A DNA stretch of 64,000 bases, taken from positions 4,632,501-4,696,500 of the forward strand of contig NZ_CP152002.1 in assembly GCF_038595055.1 (NCBI RefSeq), given 5' to 3'. Made by a program: the position numbers and the translations under genes. Positions 61,134 through 64,000 of the stretch are shown here, piece by piece. Under the pieces are notes generated by a model that had not been told where the DNA came from, did no database searches, and saw only the letters and a list, made by a program, of their open reading frames with translations. This stretch comes from Paenibacillus sp. FSL R7-0345 (GTDB lineage: Bacteria; Bacillota; Bacilli; Paenibacillales; Paenibacillaceae). Position 1 is the stretch's first letter. Each line of letters begins with the position of its first letter.

Positions 61134-62490
61134 CGTCTTTGCCATCCTCCTTCATTCCCCAGACCTGGCAGCTTAGCTGTCCGTCATTCAGCTTTATGTT
61201 GACCACATCGCCGAGCTCCACTTCCTTCAGCGATTTGATTAAATGCTCTTCCTTCTCGTCGTAGACGAGGCTGTAGCCGCGCGACATGACCTTCAGCGGG
61301 CTGAGCGCGTCGAGTGAGCGCAGCTCCGAGACGTAGCGCGCACGCTTGTCCCGCAGGCGCGCCTGCATCGCCCCCGTAAGCTGGCGGGTGATGCCCTCGG
61401 TGCGCTGCCGGGCCGCATTCACGCTGGCCTGCGGGTGGAACCGCTGCAGCCGTGCACGCACCACCGCCTGGCGCTCCTGCGCGCGGCGGTGCCGGGTCTC
61501 GGCTGCGCGGCTCAGCGCCGTGCGCAGCATGTCCAGCCGCTGCGCGTGCTGGGCCAGCTGGCGGCGCGGGCCGACCAGCGCCAGCGAGCGCTGCAGCGAG
61601 GCGAGGCGCTCGCCGCCGCGCTGGGAGCGGCGCAGCAGGCCCTGGCGCAGCCGCAGCTCAGCCGTGCGCAGCTGCGAGGCCAGCTCGGCGGCATGCGGCA
61701 CAGCCAGCTCGGCCGCCGCGGTAGGGGTCGCCGCCCGCAGATCGGCGGCGAAATCGGCGATCGTGAAGTCGGTCTCATGACCGACTGCCGAGATCACCGG
61801 AATGCCGGAGCCGGCGATCGCCCGCGCTACGGCTTCTTCGTTGAAGGCCCACAGTTCCTCCAGTGAGCCGCCCCCGCGGCCGACGATCAGCACGTCGGCC
61901 TCGCCCATGGCGTTCAGGTTCTGGATCGCCTTCACGATCGAGGGCCCAGCCCCTTTGCCCTGCACCAGCACGGGGTACAGCACCACCGCTACCTGCGGAA
62001 AGCGCCGCTGCAGCGTAATGATAATATCCCGTACAGCCGCGCCGGTCGGTGAAGTTACAACCCCGACAACGCGCGGAAAGCGCGGCAGCGGACGTTTGCG
62101 GTCCGCTGCGAACAGCCCTTCCTGCTCCAGCTTCCGCTTCAGCTGCTCGTAAGCCATATACAGGCTGCCGATGCCGTCAGGCTGCATATGGGTCGCATAG
62201 AACTGGTACTGCCCGTCCCGTTCATATACCGTTACATTGCCTCTGGCTATAACCTTGGTCCCTTCCTTCGGAACAAAGGGCAGCCGCTGGTTATGCGAGG
62301 CGAACATGATCGACTTGATCCGGCTGCTCTCATCCTTCAGCGTAAAGTACATATGCCCGCTGCCGTGATGCGTGAAGTTGGAGATTTCCCCGCGGACCCA
62401 TACATCCGACAGGAGCACATCTGAATCCAGCTTCATCCGGATATATTTGTTCAGATCCTTGATGGATAAAACTTGCCGTTCTGCCGCCAT
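61105..62490 (-). CDS. xseA: Exodeoxyribonuclease VII large subunit
   Basis: 461 residues. N-terminal OB fold (VWVRGEISNFTHHGSGHMYFTLKDESSRIKSIMF), catalytic domain with FPRVVGVVTSPTGAAVRDII, DVLIVGRGGGSLEELWAFNEE and SAVGHETDFTIADFAADLRA. The long coiled-coil region (about 270-390) is Ala/Arg-rich and its DNA much more GC-rich than the neighbours. It degrades single-stranded DNA with XseB. The ATG has AGGAACTGCTT upstream, a rather weak site. Confidence 0.95.
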   Translation of the reverse strand: MAAERQVLSIKDLNKYIRMKLDSDVLLSDVWVRGEISNFTHHGSGHMYFTLKDESSRIKSIMFASHNQRLPFVPKEGTKVIARGNVTVYERDGQYQFYATHMQPDGIGSLYMAYEQLKRKLEQEGLFAADRKRPLPRFPRVVGVVTSPTGAAVRDIIITLQRRFPQVAVVLYPVLVQGKGAGPSIVKAIQNLNAMGEADVLIVGRGGGSLEELWAFNEEAVARAIAGSGIPVISAVGHETDFTIADFAADLRAATPTAAAELAVPHAAELASQLRTAELRLRQGLLRRSQRGGERLASLQRSLALVGPRRQLAQHAQRLDMLRTALSRAAETRHRRAQERQAVVRARLQRFHPQASVNAARQRTEGITRQLTGAMQARLRDKRARYVSELRSLDALSPLKVMSRGYSLVYDEKEEHLIKSLKEVELGDVVNIKLNDGQLSCQVWGMKEDGKDDDEGSGTGF

Positions 62491-62499
62491 AAGCAGTTC

Positions 62500-63357
62500 C
62501 TATTCCAGGCCGCGGCGGCGTTTGGCCGCAATCAGCGTGTTGCTCATCAGCATGGTAATGGTCATCGGGCCTACGCCGCCAGGTACAGGTGTAATGTATC
62601 CGGCAACTTCCCGCGCGCTCTCATAGTCCACATCTCCGGCAAGCTTCCCGGAATCCAGCCGGTTCATCCCGACATCGATGACAACGGCGCCCGGCTTCAC
62701 GTATGAGCCGTCGATGAAATTAGCCCGCCCAATCGCTACTACCAGAATGTCCGCCTGACGGCAGATTTCGGCCATATTCGCTGTACGGGAGTGGCACATG
62801 GTTACGGTAGCATTCTCACGCTGCAGCAGCAGGGAGACCGGCTTGCCGACAATGTTGCTGCGGCCGATTACTACGGCATGCTTGCCGGCAATACCGGTGC
62901 CTGTCCGCTTGATCAGCTCAATACAGCCCGCAGGTGTACAAGGCAACAGGCTGTCATCACCGATAACAAGGTTGCCGACATTGATCGGATGGAAACCGTC
63001 CACATCCTTCTCCACAGCAATGGCATCGATAACCGCCTTCTCCTCGATATGCTTAGGCAGCGGAAGTTGTACGAGAATACCGTCAATATCATTACGGCTG
63101 TTCAGCTCTGCTACCAGGGCGAGCAGCTCCTCCTGGGTTGTGTCTGCATCGAGTCTGTGCACTTCCGAGTGGAAGCCAAGCTCTGTGCTGGATTTCTCCT
63201 TGTTCCGCACATAGACCTGGGACGCCGGATCTTCACCGACCAGAACGACAGCAAGACCAGGCTTTACGCCGTGCTCTGCCAGGTCTTTCACCTGCTGTGC
63301 GATGTCAATACGAATTTCTTCGGATACCTGTTTACCGCTGATGATTGCTGCTGTCAT
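62500..63357 (-). CDS. folD: Methylene-THF dehydrogenase/methenyl-THF cyclohydrolase
   Basis: 285 residues. Active-site pattern YVRNKEKSSTELGF with catalytic Lys, LVQLPLPKHI, the NADP site IGRSNIVGKPVSLLLQRENATVTMCHSRT and the C-terminal PGGVGPMTITMLMSNT. It makes 10-formyl-THF for purine synthesis. The ATG has AAGGGGAGAG. Confidence 0.96.
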   Translation of the reverse strand: MTAAIISGKQVSEEIRIDIAQQVKDLAEHGVKPGLAVVLVGEDPASQVYVRNKEKSSTELGFHSEVHRLDADTTQEELLALVAELNSRNDIDGILVQLPLPKHIEEKAVIDAIAVEKDVDGFHPINVGNLVIGDDSLLPCTPAGCIELIKRTGTGIAGKHAVVIGRSNIVGKPVSLLLQRENATVTMCHSRTANMAEICRQADILVVAIGRANFIDGSYVKPGAVVIDVGMNRLDSGKLAGDVDYESAREVAGYITPVPGGVGPMTITMLMSNTLIAAKRRRGLE

Positions 63358-63466
63358 GTAAGTCTCTCCCCTTTTATCTACTCTAGAAGTGTGATTAAAA
63401 CACGATGGCTGGTATTACGGGCTACTGCTTGTCTGCTGTTAGAGTCCTTTTTTTAAAAAAGCTGGC

Positions 63467-63916
63467 TTACAGCTCGCTTTTCAGCTTATCGATTTCCTGG
63501 ATCATTTTGCCGAGCACACCGTTCACGAATTTGCCGGAATCCTCTGTGCCGAAATGCTTGGCCAGATCAATCGCTTCGTTGACCGCAACCTTGGCAGGCA
63601 CATCGTCAGCGAAGACCATTTCAAAAGTAGCCAGGCGCAGGATCTGCCGGTCTACCCGGGACAGACGGCTCATCTGCCAGCCCTTAAGGTAATGCTCCAG
63701 CATATCGTCGATAGCCACCTTGTGCTCCCATACGCCGTTCACATGCAGCACGACATAAGCCTTCAGTTCAACCTCATCCGTAATAACATGCTCGCTTTCA
63801 TTCTCTTCGGATGCCTCCGCGATCAGCATTTCTACCGCTTCCGCACTATCCACATCGTTCATTTCCATCTGGTACAGGCTCTGTACAATAATCTCTCTCG
63901 CTAAACGTCTCTTCAT
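63467..63916 (-). CDS. nusB: Transcription antitermination factor NusB
   Basis: 149 residues, all-helical. Opening MKRRLAREIIVQSLYQMEM and the closing DVPAKVAVNEAIDLAKHFGTEDSGKFVNGVLGKM are characteristic. It joins the rRNA antitermination complex with NusE. ATG after TAGGAGG. The remaining 84 bp to the window end hold no coding region that I can support. Confidence 0.96.
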   Translation of the reverse strand: MKRRLAREIIVQSLYQMEMNDVDSAEAVEMLIAEASEENESEHVITDEVELKAYVVLHVNGVWEHKVAIDDMLEHYLKGWQMSRLSRVDRQILRLATFEMVFADDVPAKVAVNEAIDLAKHFGTEDSGKFVNGVLGKMIQEIDKLKSEL

Positions 63917-64000
63917 GTGTTCCTCCTACAATCTTATCTCGCATTTTATATCGTAAAGCATTGTTTCCGGCAAATCATTCATTACAGTGCAATCACAATT

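Noticed and set aside
61452..61724. Ala/Arg-rich 90-codon frame opposite xseA
   Set aside because: Low-complexity product of the GC-rich antisense strand.

Overview
The window looks like a piece of chromosome from an endospore-forming member of the Bacillota, most likely Paenibacillus or a close relative. The evidence is gene order and lineage markers. The right end carries nusB, folD, xseA, xseB, ispA, dxs, tlyA, argR, recN, spoIVB and spo0A in the order known from Bacillus subtilis. The centre carries nudF, an endoQ-type gene, spoIIM, fur, yqzK, xerD, drm, punA and pdp. A bkd operon and the small Bacillota-specific proteins Sda and Prli42 also occur. Base composition is moderately GC-rich in the core blocks and clearly more AT-rich between about 44.1 and 51.7 kb. 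I saw no tRNA, rRNA, CRISPR array, IS element or prophage.

Layout: 0-5 kb holds the start of an acyltransferase gene, a large GH115 alpha-glucuronidase gene and a divergent AraC-type regulator. 5-19 kb is a minus-strand peptide-use island: DUF1177, AroM-like, an M29-like aminopeptidase and an Asp/Glu-type racemase, then a PucR regulator, then a five-part oligopeptide ABC transporter with an embedded M20 peptidase. 19-21 kb has a serine beta-lactamase-like hydrolase and an exported protein. 21-31.6 kb is the nucleoside phosphorylase, recombination, iron and sporulation block. 31.7-37.7 kb carries prli42 and the branched-chain 2-oxoacid dehydrogenase genes. 37.8-44 kb holds yqzF, a heterodimeric ABC exporter, thymidine kinase and a DinB-like protein. 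44.1-51.7 kb is accessory: a compact Agr-like peptide-signalling operon, sda, a glycosyltransferase with a flippase, and an ABC-F protein. 51.9-64 kb is the spo0A to nusB housekeeping cluster.

Two things stand out. First, the Agr-like operon (44.16-45.82 kb) encodes a processing protease (AgrB), a 39-residue cysteine-free pro-peptide (AgrD-like), a seven-helix membrane protein without a histidine kinase domain, and a LytTR DNA-binding domain without a receiver domain. It resembles an Agr signal generator joined to a LytTR-plus-membrane-inhibitor output. Second, five intergenic arrays of short imperfect palindromes (14.24-14.72, 14.81-15.01, 27.26-27.46, 33.50-33.69 and 38.14-38.37 kb) are spaced almost exactly 51 or 62 bp apart (52 and 63 in one). 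The two spacings differ by about one DNA helical turn. Two unrelated hairpin families share this spacing, which suggests phased protein-binding or structural arrays.

Regulatory detail is readable in several places: a sigma-H promoter overlapped by a 0A box upstream of spo0A, a PerR-like box against the fur promoter, and many intrinsic terminators. Between bkdAB and bkdB about 690 bp of repeats includes a duplicated element that could form two mutually exclusive hairpins next to the bkdB ribosome binding site. Start codons were re-chosen from Shine-Dalgarno spacing for many genes; the reason is given in each entry.
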